The notes beneath the pieces are model-generated. The model made no database searches, was not told the origin of the DNA, and saw only the letters and a list, made by a program, of their open reading frames with translations. DNA of 64,000 nt, from assembly GCA_026386795.1 (NCBI GenBank), contig JAPLMU010000126.1:1-64000 (forward strand). Direction: 5' to 3'. Every line of letters begins with the position of its first letter. Position 1 is the first letter of the stretch. The translations under genes and the position numbers were made by a program. Source of the DNA: Planctomycetota bacterium (GTDB lineage Bacteria > Planctomycetota > Phycisphaerae > Phycisphaerales > SM1A02). Positions 49,282 through 60,112 of the stretch are shown here, piece after piece.

Positions 49282-52200
49282 TTACGGGGCGCCGCCCGGA
49301 TTGAAGATATCAACGGCGATTGCAAATGCCAAGAGGTCATGCAGAACGCTGTATCCCGAGTTTGTCAGGCCGCAGGTGTACACGCGCGCATACGCCGTCG
49401 ATCCACCGGTGGAATTTGACAGGATGTAATCATTGACGCTGCCGGGGATGGTAAACGCGCCACCGCCACCCGCAGGGGAGAGTGACGCACTGCCAGAGGC
49501 CATCCAGCGACGCATGCGATGGTTATAGAAGTAGACCACCTCAATAACCGGCAGGTTATATGACACACTGGAGTTCGATGCCAAGCCGATCGATGTGACG
49601 TTCTGTGTCGAACTGAGCGACGACACCTTGAGTTGCAAGTCAGTGGTGCCGCCACCGAGCGGATAGAAGAGAGGAGGTCCGTAGCCAGCCCCCTTGGAAC
49701 CGGCGCGGCGTCGCAAGGCGCCGATGCGCAATGGATTGCCGTCGAGCTGGCGGAGTGAGAAACTAGAGCCGCCTTCGTATGTTCCACAGATGATGTTGTA
49801 GAGCACTGGCGTTCCGCCAAAGGTGTTGGCGACGACCCATGAAACGGTGTTGGTTGCGCGCGGGAATCCGCCGATCGGAGCAACGATCGCTCCATTCACT
49901 TGCAGGTCGATGTCGCCAACATTCGGCGAGCCAGACTCCGGGTATCCAGGCATCTGCGGCGATGCGTAGTCGATGCCGCACTGCTGGTGGATATTCGACT
50001 GAGTACTGATCGCATTGCGGAGTACCCGTGGTGGCAGTGGAGCACCGAACCATGCGATGGAGAAACTCTGCACTCGAGCGCACCATCCAGAAATGATCGG
50101 AGCGGCAGCGCTGGTTCCGTTGAAGACCGACGTGTAACTGCGGAGACGGTTGATTTGGAGCGGATCATTCGAAGCGTTGGTGCCTCTGAACAGGTCGCCG
50201 TAGCCTGTGCTGGTAACGCCGGTGCCCCATCCAGAGAGATTTACGTTGCCGGTATTGTTCTCGGTGCTGGTGAAGTTTGAGAAGTTCAGGCGGCAGTAAC
50301 CGTTGCCTGGGAATGGTCCAGGAATTGACACATCGGTGGTCAATTGACCCACCTGGAACCCAGGCCAGCAGGCGCCCACTATGACTGCTCCAGAGTCGCC
50401 ACCGGCGCCGCCTGGTGATGTGATGACCGGAACGGCGTCGTTTCCCGCAGAGATCACGGTGGTGATCCCTGCGTTGGTCGCCGTAGTAACGAGGTCGAAC
50501 ATCATTGGGCTTGCAACAACCGTGTTGCCGCCGCCAGAGCCGATCGACATGTTGATGATGTCGCCTTCGTCAAGCGCGATGATTGCGTTGGTGTAGGCGT
50601 TCTCAATGCGCGAGCCTTCCTCGCGGCTCACGATGGGGTAGAAACTGAGGTCGGCGCCATCGGCAATGCCGGTGATACCGATGCTATTTCGCTCTGCACC
50701 AATGATCCCCAAGACAGCCGTGCCGTGATTGGGGTCAAGCGGCGGCGAGATCACCAAGACCTGTGTCTGGTTTGGCTCAGGAAAGACGACATTGATGAGA
50801 TCTTCGTGGTTGACATACGCCGCGTGTTCAATGACGGCAACTTCCACACCCTGGCCGCGCCCATTCTGCGCGGGGTTGATACCGAGTTCCGTAAGGAGAA
50901 CCTCGTACGCCGGCAGATCCAGTCCGCCGCCGCGGTACCCCGAATTAATCACAGCGAGTGTGCCCAAGTTGGAGGCGGTGTTGCGTCGCTCCAGGTCTCC
51001 GGGGAAAGTGCTCGCGCTGACGGTCGGGGCCTTGAGGGGATAGGTCAGGGCGGGCGGCGCGGTTGCTGGCAGGGTGTCGAATGGTCCGAGGACAGGTTCG
51101 CCAATGGTGTAGTCCTGATAGCCGCGTGCATTGCCGGAAGTGCCGTCAACATTTTCACGCCTACCTGCGGTGAGCAGCGGCGTTGCCCCTCCTGGAGGGA
51201 ACACGTCTGTTGGAAGTGATTGGGTGGTGCAGGGTCTGCCGAGGACGGTGCCGGCTGGAGAATTCTCTGCGACTGCAACGCAATTCAGATCCCATTCAAT
51301 GACGCAGCATGATGGATCCCTGCGGCACACAAAGACGCAGCAACTCACTTGGTTGCAGCCGCCGAATGTGTGCTCGACGAAGCAGCCACTTGAGAACGCG
51401 AGGTACGCGCCTTCAAGGCTCGGGTCCGGGCGCGCTTGCTGTGGCACGTCCGTTGATGGGATGCCCTCATCGCTCACTGCAGCGTTTGGATAGATCACCG
51501 GAACCAACGATCCGGAAATGAACGCGCCAGTTGTTGAATCGGTGTTGTATGCGAGCAGTTGAGACGTAAGAGTTGAAGCTGGGGCGATTGTCTCAACGAT
51601 GCCGTACACCAAGACCTTGCTCGGTGCTGGGGCTGGCGGTGGGCTGACCGGTCCACGCATCGCGAAGCACGGGTCGTACTTGTAGGTGCTTGGAATAGAG
51701 ACCGCAGAACCGCCGCCACCCTGAATCGCTGGGCTCGAGTCGTAGACGGTGCTGGTGCAAAAGATGTTGGCGTAGGTTGCGCAGACGGCGTCCCAGCCCT
51801 GATTTCCGTCGACATTGTCGCAGCCAGGGACCAGCGCTTTAACGCTTTCGCAGCAGACGGTGTTATTGCATCCGTAGCGGCAAGCAGGAAGCGAGCCATC
51901 GGGCGCGGTGCATGCGCCCGTGTCATTGCAGCCCTGACCACCACCGAGAGTCGAGCAGCGACTGTTGGGAGAAGTGGTATAGCAGTTGGTAATACCAGTG
52001 CCATCGCCGGGGCCGTTTGCTCCGCAGCCGTCTTGTTGAGCACGGTTCGTTCCGCCGCCGTCGGGGATCATGATCCGTTCGATTTCAACCCATTCAACGA
52101 TGTCGAGGTTGTTGAACGTGCGCGCTGCCTCAACGAGTTTCTCGGGCTGGACATCCACATAAACGATGCCGGCCAAATCTGCCTGCGCCATCTTGCTGAT

Positions 52201-52638
52201 GCGTTCTGCGCGCATTTCAAAGGCGCGGAGTTCTTCTGGCGTGCGGCGCAATGCTTGGCGCACTGTTCCGCCAAATCCCTTGAGAATTTCAGTGACTTCC
52301 GGAATGGGATCGCCGTTGGCGCCGCGAACAGTGGTGCTGGAAATGCGGTCGGCTCGGACCTTGAGTTCGTCGCGGAACTTCACGCCAAGTTTGCCGTTCC
52401 ATTGCGGACGACCGGAGATTGGGTCCTCAGGGAGGATGATGTCAGCGGAGCGTTGCTTTGGACGCACGGCGCGAGGCGCAAGTCCGGTTGATGGCTGCGT
52501 GCTCAGGTCATCAACCTTTGCCGACACTGGAGCGGCAGCGGCGGTACCAAGCTGCTTGTCCGGGATGATCGGAGCGGCGGCGAGGAGCACAGTCACGATG
52601 CCAGCGGCGCAAGCCGTTGAGGCAAGACGAATCAACAT
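49282..52638 (-). CDS. Large exported S8 (subtilase) family protein with cysteine-rich inserts
   Basis: Signal-like N-terminus; DPNHGTAVLGIIGA (His), FNGTSAAAPIISG (Ser), VAVIEHAAYVNHEDL at the Asp position; two cysteine-rich segments. Confidence 0.87.
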   Translation of the reverse strand: MLIRLASTACAAGIVTVLLAAAPIIPDKQLGTAAAAPVSAKVDDLSTQPSTGLAPRAVRPKQRSADIILPEDPISGRPQWNGKLGVKFRDELKVRADRISSTTVRGANGDPIPEVTEILKGFGGTVRQALRRTPEELRAFEMRAERISKMAQADLAGIVYVDVQPEKLVEAARTFNNLDIVEWVEIERIMIPDGGGTNRAQQDGCGANGPGDGTGITNCYTTSPNSRCSTLGGGQGCNDTGACTAPDGSLPACRYGCNNTVCCESVKALVPGCDNVDGNQGWDAVCATYANIFCTSTVYDSSPAIQGGGGSAVSIPSTYKYDPCFAMRGPVSPPPAPAPSKVLVYGIVETIAPASTLTSQLLAYNTDSTTGAFISGSLVPVIYPNAAVSDEGIPSTDVPQQARPDPSLEGAYLAFSSGCFVEHTFGGCNQVSCCVFVCRRDPSCCVIEWDLNCVAVAENSPAGTVLGRPCTTQSLPTDVFPPGGATPLLTAGRRENVDGTSGNARGYQDYTIGEPVLGPFDTLPATAPPALTYPLKAPTVSASTFPGDLERRNTASNLGTLAVINSGYRGGGLDLPAYEVLLTELGINPAQNGRGQGVEVAVIEHAAYVNHEDLINVVFPEPNQTQVLVISPPLDPNHGTAVLGIIGAERNSIGITGIADGADLSFYPIVSREEGSRIENAYTNAIIALDEGDIINMSIGSGGGNTVVASPMMFDLVTTATNAGITTVISAGNDAVPVITSPGGAGGDSGAVIVGACWPGFQVGQLTTDVSIPGPFPGNGYCRLNFSNFTSTENNTGNVNLSGWGTGVTSTGYGDLFRGTNASNDPLQINRLRSYTSVFNGTSAAAPIISGWCARVQSFSIAWFGAPLPPRVLRNAISTQSNIHQQCGIDYASPQMPGYPESGSPNVGDIDLQVNGAIVAPIGGFPRATNTVSWVVANTFGGTPVLYNIICGTYEGGSSFSLRQLDGNPLRIGALRRRAGSKGAGYGPPLFYPLGGGTTDLQLKVSSLSSTQNVTSIGLASNSSVSYNLPVIEVVYFYNHRMRRWMASGSASLSPAGGGGAFTIPGSVNDYILSNSTGGSTAYARVYTCGLTNSGYSVLHDLLAFAIAVDIFNPGGAP

Positions 52639-52807
52639 GGGTCAAGTCTCCAGCCCGGCGATCCTTCGCGCGGGCTTCAGGTAACGACAACAACACAGGC
52701 CAAGGAGGCGCCTCCTAGATGGCCTTTCTCAAAGTCCATACGCAAGTTACTCGCCTCGTGATGCGGGATCAAGGCAATCTCGGCACCTATCAGGTCAGAT
52801 TCGCAGA

Positions 52808-54160
52808 TCAGCCACGCCCGGGAGCGGCGGCCGGATTGCGTCCGGCGGGAGTCAGCACCCGATGCCCGATATCTCGGCGAAAGAAGGCTCCCGGGAACCG
52901 AATTCGGCTCGCGGCAAGATTTGCCAGTTCCTGCGCTCGGCGCAGATCGGCGGCGAGCGCGGTGACGCTCACAACTCGCCCGCCCGTCGTGACGGTGTTT
53001 CCTTGAGGATCCTTAGCGGTTCCGGCATGAAAGATGAGCACATCTTCGCCTAGACCCGCCACCTTTGCGGCTGTCTCCAAACCTTCGATCACTTGACCAG
53101 GGCGAACCTTGCCCGGATAGCCCTCGCTGCAGACCACAACGCAGCAGGCCGATCGGGGGTCAAAGGACAATTCGTTGCCGTCCAGTTCGCCGCCGGCCGT
53201 TCGCCAAAGGATTTCCACTAAGTCGCCCTGCAGGCGCGCCATCAGTGGCTGGGTCTCAGGATCGCCAAATCGGGTGTTGAATTCGAGTACCCGTGGGCCG
53301 CCCGCGGTGAGCATCATCCCGGCGTACAGGACGCCTCGGAACTCGATTCCCTCGCGGCGGAGTGCATCAACGGTGGATACCAACACGTCGCGGCTGACTT
53401 CCTCCATGACCGCATCAGTTGCCAGGGGCGTCGGGCAGTACGAACCCATACCGCCGGTGTTCGGACCGACATCTCCCTCGCCGACCTGCTTATGGTCTTG
53501 GCAGGGATCAAGCACTGTGATCGTCTTTCCGTCGACCAAAGCAAGCACGCTGATTTCTTGACCGGAGAGTCGCTCTTCAATCACTACCGTTGAGCCAGCA
53601 TCGCCAAACTCACGACTGCCCATGATGCGCGCGAGCGCTGCAAGGGCTTCTTCGCGGTCCTCGCACACAACGACGCCCTTGCCGGCGCAGAGGCCGGACG
53701 CCTTGATGACGAGGGGCGTATCGCGCGCCTCAACATAGGTGCGCGCTTGTTCATAGTTGGAAAAACTGCGGCCATCTGCGGTGGGAACGCTTGCGAGTCG
53801 CATCACGGTCTTGGCATATGACTTATCGAATTCAAGTCGTGCACCTTCGCGCGTTGGTCCAAAGATGCGGCGATTGGGAGCAGCAAGGTCATCGACAATT
53901 CCCTCTGACAGCGGGCCTTCCGGACCGACCACGACCAGATGAATGTCGTTCTTATCAAGCCAACTTTTCAGAAAGAAGCGCTCGCGTGGCGAGAGTGGTG
54001 CGTCGCAGCGTCGACCCAGCGCGGCCAGGCCTGCATTGGCGTCTGATTGCACCCAGAGCGTTCCGAGGCGGGGTGATTGCCGCAACTTCCACGCGATGGC
54101 GTGCTCGCGACCGCCGGTTCCAAGGAGGAGGACATTGCAGGTAGCTGGTACGTCGGTCAT
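52808..54160 (-). CDS. purD: Phosphoribosylamine-glycine ligase
   Basis: NVLLLGTGGREHAIAWKL, IKASGLCAGKGVVVC, ARLEFDKSYAKTVM, NTGGMGSYCPTPL, EFNTRFGDPETQ. Confidence 0.97.
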   Translation of the reverse strand: MTDVPATCNVLLLGTGGREHAIAWKLRQSPRLGTLWVQSDANAGLAALGRRCDAPLSPRERFFLKSWLDKNDIHLVVVGPEGPLSEGIVDDLAAPNRRIFGPTREGARLEFDKSYAKTVMRLASVPTADGRSFSNYEQARTYVEARDTPLVIKASGLCAGKGVVVCEDREEALAALARIMGSREFGDAGSTVVIEERLSGQEISVLALVDGKTITVLDPCQDHKQVGEGDVGPNTGGMGSYCPTPLATDAVMEEVSRDVLVSTVDALRREGIEFRGVLYAGMMLTAGGPRVLEFNTRFGDPETQPLMARLQGDLVEILWRTAGGELDGNELSFDPRSACCVVVCSEGYPGKVRPGQVIEGLETAAKVAGLGEDVLIFHAGTAKDPQGNTVTTGGRVVSVTALAADLRRAQELANLAASRIRFPGAFFRRDIGHRVLTPAGRNPAAAPGRG

Positions 54161-54297
54161 GGCTGGAAGTGCATCGTGTGACATGGGGAGTGGCTGAAGA
54201 ACCGAGCGAGTCTAGCGCAGTTTCTGCTACCCTTCGCCGCCCGTCCGAGATCGGAAATCCTGAGCCGGGAACGCCGCCCAATTTGGAGACCACCCGC

Positions 54298-55755
54298 ATG
54301 CGTCTTGCACGCGCCACGACCCTCGCTACCGTTGCCACCCTCGCCATGGCCTTCCTGTGCGGGTCTTTCGCCCGCGCCGATGACGCCAAGGCTGTCGATG
54401 CTCTGAATGCGCCCGCCAAGGTGATTCAGGAGAAGAGCAAGAGTTGGAAGGGGGTGCTCGACGCCTATGTGGAGATGAGCGCGCCGCCCATGAAGTTGGG
54501 TCCGGCTTTCAATGTCCTCGCCGTTTGGCCGGGGATGGCCGACTGGTCCAAGGTCAAGGACTGGGCAGCCGCCAATGGAAAGATGGCGAAGGCACTGCTT
54601 GGCGCTCAAACGGCTGTTGCGTTTGCCATGCCGTACGGTCGGACGAGTGTTCCGCCGGTCTACGTCGAGAAGGGTGCGTTCATTGGAATTGGTGACGGCC
54701 TCACGGTGTATTCGTCCGATGTCGCTTACTTGAAGCCGCTCGCTGTGATCAACACATTCGTTGCGGCGGAGATGTACCGACTCGGTCAAGAGAAAAAGTA
54801 TCAAGAGGCGTTTGAACTTGGTATCGCCTCACTGAAGTTCTTGCGACAGGTCGCCGACCAGCACCTGCTTGAGGAGAAGGTCTTCGCAATGGAAGCGATG
54901 TGCGACATGGCATCGGTGCAGCGCGATGTGCTGCAGACATTCCTTGCCGATATTCCCGCGCCAGTGGTTAAGAAATTCGCACTCACCGGGTACGCATTCA
55001 TTCATCCAACCGATGGAGAACGCTTGCGGCGCATGGAAATGCCTGAGGGCGACCGTGTTCTGGCAGAGGCGCTCATCATGCAACTCTTTGATGCGCAGGG
55101 GCAGCCTGATACTGCGAAATTCGCGGCAACAATGGGTGATTTGCAGGCTCGCAAGGAGCCGCTCGCGCGCTTTGGTGCAGCGAAGCGATGGACCGAAATT
55201 GCAGATGTGCACGGCTCACTTGATTCCACGCGCGCGCGTTTGACGGGCATCTACGACGATTGGTGGCGTCGCTGGCGCGTTCGTTACTACGACGGACTGC
55301 TCGACAACCCGACGGTACTCAGCCGCACCAACAAGATGCGCTACGCGATGGTGTTGGCAATGGCCAATGACATTCAGCGCCTGTTTGCACTGCGGCAACG
55401 CCTCAACGCAGAATTGAATGGCACCGTGTTGGCGTTTGGAGTGGTTGCCGCGTACCGCGATAGCGGCATTTGGCCGGGTGGTATCGATCGTACCTACACG
55501 CAGTACACAATTAAGCGCTTCGACTTTGATCCGTGGGATCCAGCTGCGGGTCGTTGGCAGTACGAGAATGTTGCATCGCCGCGCGCTATCGAGAGTGAAT
55601 TTGGGCGCTTGCAGATTTCCGGCGGCGTGTTGTATGCGCGCGGTGTGGACAAAGAAGACGGCAGCGCACAGAAGCAAACCAATGATGGATTGACTGGCGA
55701 CTTCGTTGCATGGCCTGCGCTGCGTGCGCTGAGTCGAACTGCTGGTGGAAAGTGA
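54298..55755 (+). CDS. Exported hypothetical protein
   Basis: Signal peptide (ATLAMAFLCGSFARADD) then 450 aa with no recognised domain; ATG at 54298. Confidence 0.65.
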   Translation: MRLARATTLATVATLAMAFLCGSFARADDAKAVDALNAPAKVIQEKSKSWKGVLDAYVEMSAPPMKLGPAFNVLAVWPGMADWSKVKDWAAANGKMAKALLGAQTAVAFAMPYGRTSVPPVYVEKGAFIGIGDGLTVYSSDVAYLKPLAVINTFVAAEMYRLGQEKKYQEAFELGIASLKFLRQVADQHLLEEKVFAMEAMCDMASVQRDVLQTFLADIPAPVVKKFALTGYAFIHPTDGERLRRMEMPEGDRVLAEALIMQLFDAQGQPDTAKFAATMGDLQARKEPLARFGAAKRWTEIADVHGSLDSTRARLTGIYDDWWRRWRVRYYDGLLDNPTVLSRTNKMRYAMVLAMANDIQRLFALRQRLNAELNGTVLAFGVVAAYRDSGIWPGGIDRTYTQYTIKRFDFDPWDPAAGRWQYENVASPRAIESEFGRLQISGGVLYARGVDKEDGSAQKQTNDGLTGDFVAWPALRALSRTAGGK

Positions 55756-55785
55756 CTACGAGCATTGCTCGCAGACAGGAAGCAC

Positions 55786-56766
55786 ATGTCCGAAGTAAAG
55801 ATTGAGCAGGTAGTGATCATTGGTTCCGGTCCCGCAGGCTGGACCGCGGCGATTTACGCAGCACGAGCCAACTTGGATCCGGTGGTGTATGTGGGAGTTC
55901 CCGCAACCAATCCCGCGCCAGTGCTTCCGGGTGGTCAGTTGATGCTGACCACGGAAGTAGAGAATTACCCGGGATTTCCGCACGGCGTTACGGGTCCGGA
56001 CATGATGGCCAAGTTCCGCGAGCAAGCGGAGCGATTTGGCACGCGAGTGGTCGACGCCAATATTGATCAATGTGATTTCTCCAAGCAGCCATTTCGAATG
56101 GTTGATTCGGACGGCAAGACAGTGCTGGCGCGCAGTGTGATTATTTCCACCGGCGCAACCGCCAACTGGATGGGCTTAGCCAACGAGATCCGCCTCGCCA
56201 TGAATGGCGGCGGCGTCAGTGCATGCGCCGTCTGCGATGGCGCGCTGCCCGTCTACCGCAATCAACCGCTCGCGGTCGTTGGTGGTGGTGACACCGCGAT
56301 GGAAGAGGCGAGCTACCTGACCAAGTTTGCCAGCAAGGTCTATGTGATCCATCGTCGCGACACGTTGCGCGCTAGCAAGTCCATGCAGGACCGCGTGCTT
56401 TCAAATCCGAAAGTGGAGATGGTGTGGGACAGCGCGGTTGATGACGTCATTGGCGACGAGCGACTTGAGTCGGTGCGAGTGAAAAATCTCAAGACTGGCG
56501 CGTTGCGTAGCCTTGATGTCCGTGGACTGTTCATCGCCATTGGCCATTCGCCGGCGACCAAGTTCCTGCAGGGCTCGGGTGTTGAACTTGACGCAAAGGG
56601 TTATGTGGCGTTGCACACGCGTGCCAGTACCACCAATATTCCGGGCATATTTGCCGCGGGCGATGTGGCGGATCAGCAGTATCGCCAAGCAGTGAGTGCC
56701 GCGGGCATGGGTTGCCAAGCTGCCCTTGATTGTGAACGATGGCTTGCAGAACAGGGCGTGCACTGA
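55786..56766 (+). CDS. trxB: Thioredoxin reductase
   Basis: IIGSGPAGWTAAIYAARANL, CAVC redox motif, VVGGGDTAMEEASYLTKFASKVYVIHRRD, GIFAAGDVADQQYRQAVSAAGMGCQAAL. Confidence 0.96.
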   Translation: MSEVKIEQVVIIGSGPAGWTAAIYAARANLDPVVYVGVPATNPAPVLPGGQLMLTTEVENYPGFPHGVTGPDMMAKFREQAERFGTRVVDANIDQCDFSKQPFRMVDSDGKTVLARSVIISTGATANWMGLANEIRLAMNGGGVSACAVCDGALPVYRNQPLAVVGGGDTAMEEASYLTKFASKVYVIHRRDTLRASKSMQDRVLSNPKVEMVWDSAVDDVIGDERLESVRVKNLKTGALRSLDVRGLFIAIGHSPATKFLQGSGVELDAKGYVALHTRASTTNIPGIFAAGDVADQQYRQAVSAAGMGCQAALDCERWLAEQGVH

Positions 56767-58073
56767 TGGCTGGCATGCTCGGTGGCAAAGAACGCTGGGT
56801 GGCCACGGGCTCCATCGGCGCGCTGATCGCGGGAATGATTGTTGGCGAATTGCTGCACCGCGGCGGGGCAACGGCGACTGTCTCTGGTTTCTCTGTTGCC
56901 GGCGACTTGTTGTTGGTTCGCCCGCTGATGATGTTGGTGCTCCCGTTGATCTTCACGAGCGTGGTTGCCGGCATTACTTCGTTGGGTGACCCTTCGCGAC
57001 TCGGGAAGTTAGGTCTGAGTACGAGTGCCTATTTCTTGGCGACCATGCTGGTGGCTGCCACTCTTGGAGCAACGCTGGTGACGCTCGTTGGTCCGGGGCT
57101 TGGGCTCGCGCCTGCGGATGTCACAGCACTCACGACGAGCGGCATCGAACGATTCGAGGCCGCTCCGAAATTGACGCAGGCGGCCGCATCGGGCGAGCAG
57201 GGGCTTGGCACCGCGTGGCTACAGATTGCGCGGCAGTTGATTCCTGCCAATCCATTTGCATCAATGGCCGAGGGGCAGCCGCTTGGGATGATCATCTTTG
57301 CGATCGTTCTTGGAGTCGCGCTGGCACTGAGCGGTGACGCTGGTAATTCTGCGGCACGCGTCCTAAACGGATTGAACGAAGCACTCTTGCGCGCGGTGGG
57401 TTGGGTGCTCTGGATTATTCCGATCGGCGCGTTCCTCTTGGTGAGTGCAAGTGTCGGCAAGGTTGGGCTTGCGGAACTGCTTGGGCCGCTTGGGCTGTAC
57501 ATGTCGGTGGTGATTGGCGGTCTGATCATTCACATGTTCATCGTGCTGCCGATCTTCCAGATTGTTCTTGGTGGAGGCAATCCTTTCAAATTCATGTGGG
57601 CGATGCGTGAGGCTCTGGCCACCGCATTCGCGACGGCGAGCTCGAGCGCAACGCTCCCTGTGACTATCAGAGTGTGTGAGACCGAGGGCGGTTGTTCGCA
57701 GCGCGCAACGCGCTTCTGCGCACCGCTCGGTGCGACGCTCAACATGGACGGCACTGCGCTGTACGAGGCCGTGGCAGTGGTGTTCCTCTTTCAACTGTAC
57801 GGCGTGCAGCTTTCCTTCGGAGAGCTTGCAGTGGTAGTGGCCACCGCCACGCTTGCAGCGGTTGGCGCGGCTGGTATTCCAAGCGCAGGCTTGGTGACGA
57901 TGGTGATCGTGATCACTGCGGTCAACGCGTCGCTCGGCAGCGCGAAGTTGCCGGTGGGTGCGATGGGAATCGTGATCGGCGTTGACCGATTGCTTGACAT
58001 GTGTCGCACCACAGTGAATGTCTGGGGCGACATGGGCGCAGCGCGGATCATGACACGGATCGCGCCGGACTAA
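56766..58073 (+). CDS. Dicarboxylate/amino acid:cation symporter (DAACS family)
   Basis: RPLMMLVLPLIFTSVVAGITSL, ATASSSATLPVTIRVCE, GATLNMDGTALYEAVAVVF; start codon overlaps the trxB stop (TGATGG). Confidence 0.95.
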   Translation: MAGMLGGKERWVATGSIGALIAGMIVGELLHRGGATATVSGFSVAGDLLLVRPLMMLVLPLIFTSVVAGITSLGDPSRLGKLGLSTSAYFLATMLVAATLGATLVTLVGPGLGLAPADVTALTTSGIERFEAAPKLTQAAASGEQGLGTAWLQIARQLIPANPFASMAEGQPLGMIIFAIVLGVALALSGDAGNSAARVLNGLNEALLRAVGWVLWIIPIGAFLLVSASVGKVGLAELLGPLGLYMSVVIGGLIIHMFIVLPIFQIVLGGGNPFKFMWAMREALATAFATASSSATLPVTIRVCETEGGCSQRATRFCAPLGATLNMDGTALYEAVAVVFLFQLYGVQLSFGELAVVVATATLAAVGAAGIPSAGLVTMVIVITAVNASLGSAKLPVGAMGIVIGVDRLLDMCRTTVNVWGDMGAARIMTRIAPD

Positions 58074-58093
58074 CTCGCAAATTTCGACGCCAA

Positions 58094-60112
58094 TCAAGTG
58101 GTGAAGCGCGAAACTTCGCTGTCGAGACCATCCACTGCGTCGCGCAGGTGCTTGGTTGCGTTATTAAAATCGCCGAGTGCCGCAGCGGTTCGCGCCGTGC
58201 CATCAGCGAGTCGGCCCATCGCATCGCGAATCTGATCCGCGCCAATCGACTGGGCGCGCATGCCAACGGTTACTTGCTCAAATCGCCCCGAGATTCCCTG
58301 TACAGCGGAGATGATTTCACCAAGACTCTGCGAGATGTCGCTGATCTCCTTGACACCCACTTGTACTTGGTTGGAGAAGGTTCCCATCTCCTTGACGCCG
58401 GCTTTCACGCTTCCCTCCATCTCGCGCACCATGCGTTCGATGTCGAGTGATGCCACCGCGGTCTGCGTGGCGAGGTAGGCGATCTCTCGGGCCACGACGA
58501 GGAATCCGAGACCGTGTTCACCGGCCTTCTCGGCCTCAATCGCCGCATTGATCGACAGCAGATTGGTCTGATTGGCCACCTTCGCCATGGTGACGATGAC
58601 AAGATTGATTCGATCGGCGCTCTCGCTGATCTTGGTCAGTTTGTCACCAAACAATGCAGTGCTCTTAGCCATTTGCTGCATGGTGGAGTCCATGCCTGCA
58701 AGGTTGGTGCGACCCTCTTCGGCGCGATGGCCGGTTTGCGAGGCCATTTCGTTGACCTCATTCATGGTGCGCAACAATTCCTGGCTCGTGGTGGAGATCT
58801 CGTGGACCGCAGCGCATGCTTCTGTCGTAGCGGTTCCGTGATCCTCGATGACCTGTTTCTGCTCAGCGCCAGTCGATTGCATCACAGTCGCCGTGGCATC
58901 AAGCGTGGCCGTGGACATCTGGATGCGACCAATGAGCGCGCGCAGATCAGTGGTCATGGTGTGGATGGCGCCGAGTAGCGCTCCGGTTTCGTCCTCAGAG
59001 ATGGTGCCCATCTCAGCGCGCAGATCGCCGGCCGCCACCTGGCGCGCAACAGCAACCGCTGCACGGATAGGTGTGGAAATGGAGCGTGCCACGAAGAGTG
59101 CCGTGATGACCACGCCAATGCCCAAGGCAATGGTGAGCGCGATGATCAGATTGCGTTGAAAGTTAAGCAAGGCGAAGGCTTCGCTCGCATCCTGCTTCAC
59201 CAACATGCCCCAGCGGTAGCTTGGCAGGTAGCACCATGCGGCACACACTTCAACGCCGCGGCCGTCGGTCACGGTGCCGTATCCGCGGCTTCCGCTCGCG
59301 GCATTTTTAGCCGTTGCCTCGCCGAACTTTCCAGTGGGCAGGTGGAACTTGAACGCAGTATCGGGATCAGTGCGGGTTGGGGAAGTGACAGTGATGCCCG
59401 TCGGGTCCCCTTGAACGGTCACGATGTCGCCAGTTTCGCCGAGTCCAGTGACATCGGCGAGCATGCGCCAGACCTGATCAGGACCAAGGCCGCCGGCCGA
59501 AACACCAATCACGCGGCCATCGCTGACGATGGGGCTCGTGATAAACATGATCGGCTCGCGTGATGGGCCATAGGGCTGAAAGGCCGTGATTTCCGACTGC
59601 AACAGCGTGCGTGCGCGGTCGAAGCCGGCGGTCAATTCAGAGGTCGCGAGCTCGCCGCTGAGAATTGATGATCCAACAGTGAATGATGAATCGACAGACA
59701 ATCGAATGATGCCTGCAGTGTCAATAAGCAGGAGCCTTTTGTATCCAAGCGCCGCGGCGGTTCGGTCAATATTGATCGCTGATTTCTTCGTGCCCTGCGG
59801 ATCACTGATGGCATCTTCATTCAGCCGAGCCATCGCTTGTCGCATGCCTGCAGCTCCGGCCATGGCGGCGGCATCAGCGAGCCTTTCAAGTGCGTAGGTC
59901 TCAAGTTCGCTGGACTTGGCCGCATTGATTTGCACCAGTTTCTCGCGCACCGAACCTTCGAGCGCTTGTGTTGCGATGCGCGCGGTGATCACGGCGAGCG
60001 CAATGCACGGCACCAATGAGATCAGTAGAAACCATGCCAGCAGCCGCCCAGCGATCGATCGATACATGGCAATTCGGTTGTCAGCAACTGCTGGTTTAGC
60101 GGGCTTGTTCAT
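58094..60112 (-). CDS. Methyl-accepting chemotaxis-type protein with dCache-like sensor, HAMP and MA domains
   Basis: Two TM helices, Cache-like ectodomain, ISTPIRAAVAVARQVAAGDL HAMP, INAAIEAEKAGEHGLGFLVVAREIAYLATQTA signalling hairpin. Confidence 0.93.
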   Translation of the reverse strand: MNKPAKPAVADNRIAMYRSIAGRLLAWFLLISLVPCIALAVITARIATQALEGSVREKLVQINAAKSSELETYALERLADAAAMAGAAGMRQAMARLNEDAISDPQGTKKSAINIDRTAAALGYKRLLLIDTAGIIRLSVDSSFTVGSSILSGELATSELTAGFDRARTLLQSEITAFQPYGPSREPIMFITSPIVSDGRVIGVSAGGLGPDQVWRMLADVTGLGETGDIVTVQGDPTGITVTSPTRTDPDTAFKFHLPTGKFGEATAKNAASGSRGYGTVTDGRGVEVCAAWCYLPSYRWGMLVKQDASEAFALLNFQRNLIIALTIALGIGVVITALFVARSISTPIRAAVAVARQVAAGDLRAEMGTISEDETGALLGAIHTMTTDLRALIGRIQMSTATLDATATVMQSTGAEQKQVIEDHGTATTEACAAVHEISTTSQELLRTMNEVNEMASQTGHRAEEGRTNLAGMDSTMQQMAKSTALFGDKLTKISESADRINLVIVTMAKVANQTNLLSINAAIEAEKAGEHGLGFLVVAREIAYLATQTAVASLDIERMVREMEGSVKAGVKEMGTFSNQVQVGVKEISDISQSLGEIISAVQGISGRFEQVTVGMRAQSIGADQIRDAMGRLADGTARTAAALGDFNNATKHLRDAVDGLDSEVSRFTT

